Shown here piece by piece: positions 23,477-33,767 of a stretch of DNA of 64,000 nucleotides. This DNA comes from Karstenula rhodostoma CBS 690.94 (lineage: Eukaryota > Ascomycota > Dothideomycetes > Pleosporales > Didymosphaeriaceae). The notes below the pieces were generated by a model. It saw only the letters and a list, made by a program, of their open reading frames with translations. It was not told the DNA's origin and made no database searches. How positions within the stretch are numbered: position 1 is the stretch's first letter; every line of letters starts with the position of its first letter. The position numbers were made by a program, and so were the translations under genes. The stretch is from assembly GCA_010093485.1 (NCBI GenBank), contig MU001506.1, positions 248,001-312,000 of the forward strand, in the 5' to 3' direction.

Positions 23477-24676
23477 ATTGACACGGCCTTGATGCACGAA
23501 TGGAATATCTGAGGAGCAAAAGCGAGACAAACGAGTGACAGATTGGGCAGGTTCCGAGAACACGGCGCACAGTTGGTCACAATAGAGGCGCTGCGAACTT
23601 TAAGCTTCCATCTGACCCCCTGTGCAGCAACGCCTGCGCAGGATGAAAGCGACATCTGCCGTTCGTTGGATTGCACCCCACCGAACCCGTGGTCTTCCAC
23701 CGGAAGCGAAACGTGCTGCGCGAGTCAATGAAGGCGCATATGTGCTCGAACCAGGAACCAGGGGCAGACGCAGCCGCCACGCAGCCGCCACGCAGGAAGA
23801 TGACCAGTACCTCAGGATCGTCACACTTCGACACCTTTGTGGTTAAGAGTGTGCTTACATAGTGACATTCCCGTAGCATTCCAGGACGATGGCTAGTGTC
23901 ATTTTGTGGAGGCGGACCAGGACGCTCGGCCCGCTGGTGAGCAATAGGGTTTGCTAAAGCACAACGCGCCTTTTTGTCCCCCCTACTTTATCAAGTCACC
24001 CTACCTCATAGTGAATCTCTACAATATAGGGTTTGCTACCTTCTAGAAGACGCTGCAGTGAGAGTTGTTGTCGAATGCCGTGGTCAGGGAGGTAATGTCG
24101 GCGGATTCGTCGGCTGCAAATGCAAGGCCGTCGCTTGCTAACGGAAACGGTAAGGTCAATTGCGAACACGGCTGGCTAGCTCGCTGTGGCGTAATTTGCT
24201 CCACAGACCTTAAACCCTTTCACCACTTTCCGGCGGACGCGCAACCCCTTGCATCCCATGCCACCGGCATCTAAACCGGAACGAGCCCTATCCCGTAGTG
24301 ACGTGAAACGAACATACGATATCGCTTTAAAAATTTGCGCCGACGACCGAAAATTGCTGGCACGGATGGTACATGTGTCCCTGCACACATTCCAGACGTT
24401 GCGTTCTATTTGGACAGTATGCAAAGGAAAGGATTCGCTTGAAGAGCGCATGAGATAGCGAATACGATGGATCAAACGAACTCAATGATGGGGAAGAGGG
24501 AAGGATTCCGCAGAGCTGGACCTGCACGCCAAGTGTTTCGAAGAGGGTGTTCCTCTCGGTGTGGCTATGCACATTCTTTTGCGGCGGATGCGAGGTACCA
24601 GTCACTGCACATGTGTGAGTGCCATGAGGGTACGGTGAATTCGGAAAAAACCAACAGTCGACGCCGACGAAGAGTA
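23477..24676. other. Intergenic, no supported gene
   Basis: Upstream of the GMC gene and up to the MITE. Overlapping short ORFs on both strands have no recognisable domains. Confidence 0.45.
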
Positions 24677-24708
24677 CTGTGGTTGCAGCCCTAAGTAGTG
24701 GCAGTGGG
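24677..24708 (+). repeat. Left terminal inverted repeat of MITE
   Basis: 32 bp, identical as reverse complement to 24865-24896; starts CTGTGGTTGC. Confidence 0.9.
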
Positions 24709-24864
24709 CCCTCCGGAGCAGGGATTCTGTAATATTAGGAAATCTCCTTAATGTAATAATATATACTATAAGGGGAAAAGTTCTAGCGTTTTTAGAATAG
24801 CTTAAGCTCTTTTAAGTAGAGATAGATTTCTAATAGAATGCCTTTGCGTTCGGGCCAAGAAGTC

Positions 24865-24896
24865 CCCACTGCCACTACTTAGGGCTGCAACCACAG
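24865..24896 (-). repeat. Right terminal inverted repeat of MITE
   Basis: 32 bp, ends GCAACCACAG followed by the TA duplication; exact match to the left repeat on the other strand. Confidence 0.9.
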
Positions 24897-25485
24897 TACA
24901 TAACACGGACCGGAGATACTAGCCACGCAATCAACGCGACCCGTCGGAGCTTTTACCCCAAATCAGGCCACGTGCAATTAAAAAAGTGCCGTGATCGCTT
25001 GCAAAAAAAAAATAACGTGGGTTGGCGGACGGCTCGGAGGACCCAGCAGACTTATGTTACACTACGATGACCTGGCCAATGGGACCGCTAGTCACCGAGA
25101 CCTTAGTTACGACGGGTACTGTGTAACGTCCGATCATAGTTAGCACTCCATTTGATCATCGGGCGGTCGGCCTATCTACTGTGTAGTTCATCAGACATCA
25201 GGATCGAGGGCATGCCTCTGACAGCGCAGACAAGCGACTTCGGTGCAAGCAGCCCCTGACCATCCTGCAGATGACCCCAGCGGCCAGCAGGTTTGTCGGT
25301 CCTTCCTCACGGCACCTGGTCCGTCGCCACCAGACGCGCAGGCATATCCAGGTGAAACTGCTCCCGAGCCCTTTGTCACATCACACCCGACCCCATGGAC
25401 ACATAAGCCCCATACCACCGGAAGGTTGACACCGACATTGTCCCTATATTCTTACCACTATTGTTCTTGGTATTTGCTACTTACA
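24897..25485. other. Intergenic upstream region
   Basis: Holds a poly-A run near 25003-25011 and the presumed promoter of the rhodopsin-domain gene. No gene was seen. Confidence 0.45.
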
Positions 25486-26851
25486 ATGAACGAAGATGGC
25501 ACTTGGCCTGATCTCGGTGGCCGCATCTTGGGCGCAACATGGAGCATCTGCATCCTCAGCACGGGTATCTTGATATGGAGAATCGTCTATGGAATCCAGA
25601 GCAGGCGCAAGATCATGATCTGTGATTATCTGCTGATCGTCGCCGCGGTATGTGCAACCCGATCATCACGATGTGCTGTGGAGCTTCACACTTGCTGATC
25701 GCTACTTTATGAGTACAAAGTGTGCGCTTCAACCACAAGGAGGCACAGCATGCTGGTGATCTTCCCGCTGACATGACTTGCAGTGTCTCAATATCGCATC
25801 ATCTGGCATACGCGTCAAGTCCACGATCCACGGCCAGGGCCGGCACATCGCGGATCCCAGCATCACCAAACACGACTTCTTGGAGTACAGCTACTACCTG
25901 TACGTCGGGCAGGTTATCAATTTGATCGCGGTGGCCATTTTGAAGTTGTCAATTTGCACGTACCTTCTGGCCTTGCCATTCGGGCTTGCCTACAAACTCA
26001 TCATCTACTTGTCGATAGCAATGGTCGCCGTCTTCAATTTCATGTTACCCATGCTGGGATTATTTTGCGCGAAACCGTTCGAAGCAAACTGGAACAAGAG
26101 CATCAAAGGCACATGCTTCTACAAAGGTTCCACCGCGCTCACGTACAGACCACCACACCTCAAGTTACGTTTTTGCTAACAGGTGAGATCGTAGATACAT
26201 GCAGGGCGTGTCAAATATTCTCACCGATGTGGTCTACATCGTGGCTCCGATACTCTACCTATCATCCGTACAATTATCGTCGAAAACACAATGGGGACTC
26301 AGACTAGTATTCTGTCTCGGCCTAATGTAAGTGCGCTCCATCTCGTCACAATACCTGCGCGCCTGAACTTACACCACGGAAGCGCGACTATATGCTCCAT
26401 ATTCAAGACGGTCGAGTTGAAAAGCCTCCTCAAGACCAGAGATCCGACATGGGACGGCGTAAACCTAACAATCTGGTCCGCGACCGAGCTCTCCGTCGGC
26501 ATCCTCGTCGCATCCCTCCCACCCTTGCGCAAGCAATTTGAGCGCATCCTGCGCAAAGTGCTACCCAGCACGCTCAAATCCAGCAACAAGCGCACGCCGG
26601 GCAGCCACAGCGGCATTCCGATGTACAACGTATCCAAGGTCACCACTAAGCGCAACACGAGGGTTATGGGCCGGTCGGATGTCGGAATCGATGATGGAGA
26701 CAGCGAAAGGAGTATCTTGACAAATGGTGGAAGCGACACGAAGGTCGATCGCGGGATTACGAAGACGGTTATGCATGAGGTCACGAGCGAGTCGCGGGCG
26801 CAGAGTGAGGTTGGGAAGGAAGTCCTGCAGAGCTTTGAAGAGAGGAGATAA
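25486..26851 (+). CDS. Rhodopsin-domain fungal integral membrane protein
   Basis: Four exons (25486-25647, 25784-26142, 26195-26326, 26383-26851) code for 373 aa. The pattern is that of the fungal seven-helix rhodopsin-domain membrane proteins (PTH11-like/SAT20 group). Hydrophobic segments include ILGATWSICILSTGILIW, VINLIAVAILKLSICTYLLAL and LAYKLIIYLSIAMVAVF, then a loop with two cysteines (FCAK, TCFY), a helix at YMQGVSNILTDVVYIVAPI, and ELSVGILVASLPPLR. The C-terminal 110 residues are a Ser/Thr-rich cytoplasmic tail. These proteins are often proposed as receptors but their ligands are mostly unknown. A second gene of the same class lies at 53.0 kb. Confidence 0.85.
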
Positions 26852-27171
26852 CAAAGTTTGGAAGGCGCTCGGCTTGTATTTGCAACGGTCTTCGAATGCA
26901 CGGCAGAGCCGTCTATCGTCTACACGTATCCATTCTTCAGATTTAATCAACCAGATTCCAAGAAGGAGACAATGTCAGGTGGCCAGTGGCCATCCCGCAG
27001 CTCTTCGAGTATCCTTCACCTCGACTAGCCATCTTCGTTTAGCGCGGGATAGTGCCTGAGCCAACACGCCTTTCAAAGCGCTGCGGTTGCTCGACGTCAA
27101 CCCAGCACTCACGCAGAGCTTTGCTGGCCTCTACTTCGCTTCCAACTTTACATCGACGAACTACCAGGACC
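26852..27171. other. Intergenic promoter region
   Basis: Short spacer between two plus-strand genes; no gene and no clear TATA box. Confidence 0.4.
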
Positions 27172-28463
27172 ATGAAGCTGTTCAGCGTTTTACTGCTCTT
27201 CGCTCCAGGATGTCTCTCGCGAAGCTACCCGCAGGTTGGTCGCATCGCACCTGGCGAGCCGTTCCTTCCCTTTGAGCGCCAGCAGCACAACCCCAATCAT
27301 TCCGTCAGCGGAATTAATCGTGCCCCCGCTCTCGGATCTAGGGCCCTGTTCCCTGACGACCATCCTCTTCTCCAGACGATCGCGGAAGGCTGCTCGCTGA
27401 TCGGCATGATGTCCACACGGGATGAGGTTGCCGCGCGCTTCTTAAAACCAGCACACACGCGCAAGACCGCAGAGAGCCCCTGGACAGAGTGGAAGTCCCT
27501 AAAGGACTGGGGATATAACTTCGATGAAGAGGGTTCGTACGATGCCCATGCGAAGCACCAGAAAACGTATCTGGATCCAGTCATGCGCAGTCTCGGTCTC
27601 CCAGAGCTAAATGTGGTGGAAGACGGAGGCTCATCGGAGCCTAGAATTTGGGAACACGGTCGCGCCACAATCCACGACGGCGTCGAATATAAAGTGAGTA
27701 GTGCTACCTCCCAGGTGCCCAATACAAAAACACAAATAGCAGCTTCACTGACAGATGTGCCAGAGGACCAAAGCTTGGTACCAATTCTTCATGGATGTGG
27801 AACACGGCTTGCTCGTAACCCTTGTCTCGTATGGGCCGCAATACAAAGGCCTGCAGCAGACGCCTCCCGTTACCGTGCTACCAAAGCTCAAGAACCTATG
27901 CGACATCATGTACCTAGAATACGCGCACCTGGCAGCACAGAAGAACGTACCAGTGAACCGTCTGAGGTACTACATGGTCGACAACGTCCAGAACGAAGAG
28001 ACCAAGGCTGCGGTCGACTACGCCATCGGGGTGGAACTTACAGACTGGGAATGTCACGAGTGAGTTGCCCACTCCACCTTCACACACTCCCATCTAGTTC
28101 CAGAGGGATGACAAAGGGAAAAGGCTGACTAGACTTCCTAGGCACACGTGGGATAAAAAGAATGTTTTCGAACCCGACAGCGAAGCCTACAAAGCTCTCA
28201 TCGCAAGTCCCAGCGGGCGCAGTGCGGCGCTCCTGCTCGCCACGCACAAGAAAGTCTTCGGCGAGCGGAGGATAATCGAGAGCGTTACCTTCTGGTGCCA
28301 GACCCCGGACGAGATCAATTACAATCTGCTTTTCACCATCAAGGACCACGACGAGGAAGAAGACGATACCGACTGGGAGGATGAGAAGGAGTCGGAGGAC
28401 CCTGGCAAGCCGGATTTCTCCGTCTCGCCCTGGCCGAGTGCGACGCCCCGGCCCGCTGCTTGA
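27172..28463 (+). CDS. Secreted hypothetical protein, 382 aa
   Basis: Three exons (27172-27693, 27755-28059, 28142-28463). The first 17 residues (MKLFSVLLLFAPGCLSR) form a signal peptide. The mature protein contains several Trp- and Tyr-containing motifs (SPWTEWKSLKDWGYNF, AWYQFFMDVEHG, LRYYMVDNVQNEETK, VTFWCQTPDE) and ends in an acidic, Pro/Ser-rich tail (DHDEEEDDTDWEDE). No enzyme motif was recognised. All three junctions preserve reading frame, which supports a functional gene. It could be a cell-wall or secreted protein specific to a small fungal group. Confidence 0.72.
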
Positions 28464-29229
28464 GGCCGCGATGAAGATTTCTCAATGGTTTGGATGACTC
28501 ATGTCCTGGAATGATCAGACTGTGAGAGGCGCCCAAGGAACTCGTTGACTGATGAGGCCACCGGTTCCTCTGTCGTCGCGATTCATGAACGGGTCACTTA
28601 TTCGGTTGTTACAGTCAGTTGTTTGAAATCAGAGGCATGTTAGGTAGCGCGTGCGAATGCGAGTAGATATCTAGCACATGGACAAGCTCCATGAAGATGC
28701 TCTCTCTGTCCACACCAACACGTGTTCGGCCGTGCAACAATGACAGATAATTTCACTTTCTTTCCTCCTACCAAATGTGATACTTCGCGCTCTTTTGCAA
28801 GCCGCGGTAAAACAATACAGGGACTGTAGGGTACTAAAATACAAAGATTGTAAACAGCTTAACAGTTACAGGTCTTCTTCTTCTAGCGGACTACTACCTA
28901 GCTGTATAAGCAGGACTATCTTTCCTCGTACAGATTACAGACTACCCTCCCAACCAACGAGCAACTATCCCACCAACTAAACCACCCTCCCACCTATTTT
29001 AAATCAAACATGCCCTCACCGCCCGCATCTCCAGCGCCTGCACCTCCGCGCCCGCAATAACCTCACGCATATGCTTCTTCTCCCCTGCATGCCTAATCCA
29101 GTTCCCAATAACCCCACGCATATGCCCCTTCTCCTCCACACGCCAACTCCGCCTTACACACCCACCACCCACACGAACCAGCCCAACCCAGCCCATCTAC
29201 CCTATCCCCTCCCCTCAACCAAACCCCAT

Positions 29230-29258
29230 CCGTCCATCCATCCATCCCTCCATCCATC
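29230..29258. repeat. CCAT tetramer microsatellite
   Basis: Imperfect run of tccatccatcc units. Confidence 0.7.
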
Positions 29259-29314
29259 GCCAAACCCACCACACCATCCCCTACGCACCCCTCACCCTAC
29301 CTGGACTGGACACC

Positions 29315-29352
29315 CATTTCGTTTCATTTCATTTCGTTTCGTTTCGTTTCGC
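29315..29352. repeat. TTTCG/TTTCA pentamer repeat
   Basis: About seven five-base units alternating tttcg and tttca. Confidence 0.7.
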
Positions 29353-29380
29353 CTCCCACAGCGCACACAACCCTATCCCT

Positions 29381-29460
29381 ACAAATCCCTACAAATCCCT
29401 ACAAATCCCTACAAATCCCTACAAATCCCTACAAATCCCTACAAATCCCTACAAATCCCT
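29381..29460. repeat. Perfect decamer tandem repeat, 8 copies
   Basis: Eight exact head-to-tail copies of acaaatccct, 80 bp, with no mismatch. A partial related unit precedes it. Confidence 0.95.
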
Positions 29461-29530
29461 ACCCACCACACAAACACCCCACATTGCACACACCATCCCC
29501 ACGTGACGTCGCAAAACACGCACGCACGCT

Positions 29531-29532
29531 CC

Positions 29533-29572
<40 letters not shown>

Positions 29573-29575
29573 TAT
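29531..29575. repeat. CAGCAA hexamer repeat
   Basis: About seven copies of aacagc/cagcaa in a row. Confidence 0.85.
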
Positions 29576-29640
29576 CAACTCGACGTACGTTTTTCATTAC
29601 GCCCGTCCCCCTGCCCCCCGCCATCCACACGCGTCCAAAG

Positions 29641-29641
29641 C

Positions 29642-29668
<27 letters not shown>
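29641..29668. repeat. Poly-A tract
   Basis: A run of about 27 A. It lies beyond the kinase stop on the opposite strand, so it is a genomic homopolymer, not a poly-A tail of that gene. Confidence 0.8.
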
Positions 29669-29673
<5 letters not shown>

Positions 29674-29909
29674 GAAATATACAACGAAACCACGACAGGA
29701 CAGGAAACCAAAGTACAAGTAAAGATGCGGTGCGGTGCGGTGCGAACTAAGAGAAAAAAAGATGCGATGCGATGTGATATGATACGGATACATAGCCCTG
29801 TAGCAAGACCAAAAGAGACAAAAAAAAAAAAAACCAGGTGGCCAGGCAAAGGCAAAAAAAGGTATATCTCATCCACCCCAAACACATACAAAAAAAAAGC
29901 GTCGTCCCA

Positions 29910-32867
29910 CTACGTCTCCACCTTCTCCTTCTCCTTCTCCTTGCCCTTGTCCGCCTCCCCACCCACCGAACCCTCCTCCACCTCCAACAACCGCGTAAGC
30001 AACAACCCCCTCCCCTTCCCACTCCCACCCTCATCCCCATGATCCCCACCCAACAACCCCAACCCCAACCCCCTCTCCTCGCCCTTTGGCAGTTTCTCCG
30101 CCCCAGCCCCAGTACTTGTCTCCACCTCCCCCTCCTCCTCCTCCTCCTCCTCCTCAACAACCTCCTCCACACCCCCAATAACAGGACTAAACTCATCCAC
30201 CTCCTCCACATCATCCTCGTCACCCTCGTCATCCTCCTCCTCCTCCGCAATCCCCATAATCTCCCCGCTCCGCCGTCCCTGCATACTAGCGCTGGTGCTC
30301 CGACTCGCCGCCTCCGCGCGCCGCGCCGCCGGTCCGCCGCCGCCGTGGTGCTGTCCCCCGTGCTGCCCGAGCGACAGTACGGGTCCCTTGAAGGGACTGC
30401 GCTTCCTCTTTGCGAAGATGAGCCCTGGGGATGACGGCGGCGCCTGCCCGAATGCCGCGCTGCCTTCGCTGAGGCCGCCGCGGACGGCGAGCCCGAGGCG
30501 GATGCTCGAGGGGAACGACGCGTTGGTTGGCGTCGCGGGGAGGACTTTGACGCTGGCGTGCGGGGACTTTGTCGATTTGTTGGGGCCCGAGACGGAGATG
30601 GTGGGGGATGTGATGGAGGCCGAGGATGTGGAGCTGGCTTTGGAGTGCGTGCGGTGGTGGTGCGGCATCGATCTTATTGATGATATGGATGAGGATGTCG
30701 ACTTGCGGCCGCGGAGGCCGCCGGAGGAGCGGCGGTATGAGGAGCGTGGTGTGAGAGGGGCGGGGGACAGGGAGGGGCGTTTTCCAGAGGAAGAGACGCG
30801 TGTGCGGGCGGCGATGTGGGTCGAGGGTGTTGTGCCCGCGTGGTGGGCGTGGATGCTCGAGTTGCGGTTTACGGTTGGGGGGCGGCGATTTGATTCGGGA
30901 GACGATGCGTGGTCGGTTGGGGTGGGGGATTTCGCAGACGAGGCTTTGGAGCCGCCTGGTGAACGGGCTCTTTTGGACGTTTCTTTGATCCAGTTGCGGA
31001 GGGTGGCGAGATGGCTGAAGAAAGGGGGTTGGTATTTCCGTCGGCGTTTGGGCACGAAGCCGTTTGGATGGAGGAGGTCTGGGTTAGTGGCAACTACTTG
31101 GAGCATGCTTGCTTGAGACCGCCGTCTCATCATCTCTTTTGGCGGCGGAGGGGGTCGTGATGAAGAGCCCGAGGATCTGATGCGGTCTTTGGCTATAGGA
31201 GGTGGAGGCAGCTCAGCGTCTGGTTCGGGCGAGTTGCCAGACTCTAGGAGCTGTGGGAGGTCCGAAGGCACGCCTACAGATTGTCAGTAAAGTAAAGGCC
31301 AACAGGGAAGTAATTTGCAGCCTACCATGCAGACTGCTGCGATTCCGGGGTCTTCCCCGACTCTTAGGGGGCTCCCCTAGCAGACCCGAGTCCTGCCCTT
31401 CCTCATCTGTCTCTTTTATCGTAGGTGCAAGCTTGTCCAAGCGGCTGCTTGCCGCGCTCAACCGGCGCAGACTTTTTGCCTCAGCCTCCCTCTCTTTCCG
31501 CTTGCGTTCTCTTCTCCTGGCTTTCCTCTCTTCTTTTTCGAGCAGCAGTGCCCACCAGCCAGCCAGCGCGTCGCACCGCTGCGCCAGGACGTTCTCAATG
31601 ATAGTATCCATATCCACCCCAGCTGCGCGCATCCTCTGCAAGACCTCCTTCTCCAACTCGGTCGAAAACGGATCCGGCTGCTTCAGCTTCAATATCTCCT
31701 GCTGCCGGGGCGCGTGCTCGGCCAACCAGGGATTCTGCAATATATCCGCCAGCGTGGGTCTCAGTATGGGGCGCTTCGAAAGCAGGATCTGGCACAGCTC
31801 CTTGGCCTGCGGCGGGAAGGTATCCGGGTATTTCGGCTCCTCCTTGAGAATCTTCGTCTTGGTGACCATCTCGTTGTCGTCGTCAAAGGGCAGCTCGCCG
31901 ACCAGGAGCGCATACAGGATGATGCCCAGGCTCCACACGTCGACCTTTTCGCCAGCGTACTTTTCGCCCTTGAGCATCTCGGGGGCACTGTAGCACACGG
32001 TGCCGCACCATGTCTGCAGGTAGTTGCTCTTGCCCTCGTACTCGCGGGTGAAGCCAAAGTCGACGAGCTTTACGTTTTCGTACTTGTCGAGCAGGATGTT
32101 TTCGAGCTTGAGGTCGCGGTGGACGCAGGATTTGTTGTGGACGTACGAGACGGCGCCGACGAGCTGGGTGAAGATCTTCTGGACCTTTGCGGGCTCGAGC
32201 GCGCCGTGCGCGAGGAGGTAGTTGTACAGCTCATCGCCTGGGGCAGTCAGCTATGTGTATAGGTAGATTGTTCGGCGCAGGGCAGCCTACCGGGGCAGTA
32301 CTCCAGCACCAGCCAGACCAGCGACTCGGTGACGATGACCTCGTACAGGCGCGCAATGTGCGGGTGGATGAACTGGCGGTGGTGGTGGATCTCGCGGGCG
32401 AGGTTGTTGTCGTCCTTCTTGGCCGACTTGAGGACGACCTGGCAGCGTCAGTATTTGCGTCTGCGCGCACTCGGGAGGCTGCACGCGTCCGACGCACCTT
32501 GGAGCCGTTGGTGAGCTTGTGGGAGGCCAGATAGACCTTGCCAAAGCTGCCCTTGCCAATGAGGCGGCCGAGCGTGTAGTTGCCGACGTTCTTCAGGTCC
32601 GGGGCGGAGAATTCGCTGCGGGGCGCGCATCAGTACGGGGGAAGAGAGACGGGAGGAGGGGAAAGGGCGAAGGGCGAAGGGCGCAGGACGGGGTGGAGGA
32701 GGTGGAGGAGGTGGAGGAGGAGGGCGCATGGCTTACTCGAGGAGCTGCTTGTACGAGTTTGCGAGCTGCTGGTGGGCGTTAGCAGGCATACACTCAGACG
32801 CTCGCGGTCGGCGCACCTTCTTCCTCTGGGCCTGCACTTCAGCCTGAGCGCGGATGCTCGACTGCAT
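29910..32867 (-). CDS. CAMK-type Ser/Thr protein kinase with long tail
   Basis: Six exons from ATG 32867 (32867-32817, 32768-32737, 32615-32498, 32438-32291, 32237-31326, 31273-29910) give 874 aa. Kinase domain runs from about residue 41 to 300: glycine loop GKGSFGKVY, VVLK with the ATP-anchoring Lys near 71, HRDLKLEN with catalytic Asp near 158, DFGF, and SAPEMLKGEKYAGEKVDVWSLG. Style is closest to fungal CAMKL kinases such as yeast Ypl150w; this placement is tentative. After the kinase come a basic Arg/Lys helix, then some 450 residues of Ser/Arg-rich and finally Glu-rich low-complexity tail. The start is uncertain. Sequence just upstream (CTCACATCCCGCAG before CGGCGC) looks like an acceptor, so a further small 5' exon is likely. 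Confidence 0.85.
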
Positions 32868-33767
32868 CAGGGTGCGCCGCTGCGGGATGTGAGGGCAGGC
32901 GCAGCGTCATCTACATGTGAGGGCGACACCATGCAACACGCCCGCGAAGCGAAGCTGGCGACGAGGCTTCCAGCGAGTTGCCAGGCCAGGCCTAGCAGGC
33001 TGTACCTAGTGTGCCACCGGCCTCGCAGCTTCAGATTCCAAGCCTCCGGAGTTGGGTTATAACCCCAAAGGTACGGCTACAACTCTACGGCTACGGCTGC
33101 GGCTACGGCTGCAGCTCCGGCGCAGAGGAAGCGACGCACGCGGGACCAAGAATGCAGTCTAAACAAAGTGCTGCGGATTGCGGCGGTGATGGGCGGTGGA
33201 GACGCCCGTAAGTTCTCCTGAGCTGAGCTCTCTCGACGTGAACCTGAACCTGACTGGCCCGCCCCGACCATCCCTGCGCCCATCTCCAGCACCGCCGTCG
33301 CCCTCTATTCTTGGGATGCCACCACTCCACAGATCCCCACGTGCGACATGGTTCGCTTGTGCCCGACGCCCGCTCCTTGCAGCTGAGAGATCGTGTCAGA
33401 TGCTTTGATATCATCGCGCGTTGAACATCACATCACCTCCAAGTCATGTCTGCGACGTGATTCATCATGCCAGTCATCACGAAACCACAACAACAAGAAC
33501 AAGCACACACACTATCATGGACTTTTCCATTGACATCCATCTATACGGCTGCAGGGCCGCCAGTTTTGACGACTATAGACACTAGAACATTACCCACCCT
33601 CGTCCTGCAGGTATAATCGAACTGAATCGCAGGGCTGCGCACTGCCTCAAAGGGACAATGCCGCCAGGTATCACAAAATATGAACCCAAATATGCAAACG
33701 CCGGACTGCCGGGAAATATGCATCGCAGAGAAGAATGTACGTTTTGGTTGCAAAGAACGTGATGCCA
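32868..33767. other. Intergenic, kinase promoter side
   Basis: Contains a GGCTAC hexamer-like repeat (33070-33110) and probably the kinase 5' leader or first exon. No other gene was seen. Confidence 0.45.
33070..33110. repeat. GGCTAC/GGCTGC imperfect hexamer repeat
   Basis: About six units of the pattern cggcta with single-base variation. Confidence 0.6.

Larger units (their letters stand above)
24677..24896. mobile_element. 220-bp MITE with perfect 32-bp TIRs, TA target duplication
   Basis: The ends are perfect inverted repeats of 32 bp (24677-24708 and 24865-24896), beginning CTGTGGTTGCAG. The element is bounded on both sides by TA (24675-24676 and 24897-24898), the target duplication of Tc1/mariner/pogo-type transposons. 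The interior is AT-rich and too short to code for a transposase, so this is a non-autonomous element moved by an enzyme encoded elsewhere. Perfect ends suggest recent activity. No second copy was seen in this window. Confidence 0.9.
28464..29909. other. Convergent intergenic region rich in simple repeats
   Basis: Lies between two convergent genes and holds 3' UTRs and five different simple repeats between 29230 and 29770. The long plus-strand ORF across 29071-30042 is a by-product of the repeats. Confidence 0.6.

Noticed and set aside
29071..30042. 323-codon plus-strand ORF
   Set aside because: It runs through five simple repeats and antisense to the kinase tail; composition is Pro/Thr/Lys repeat product, not protein-like.
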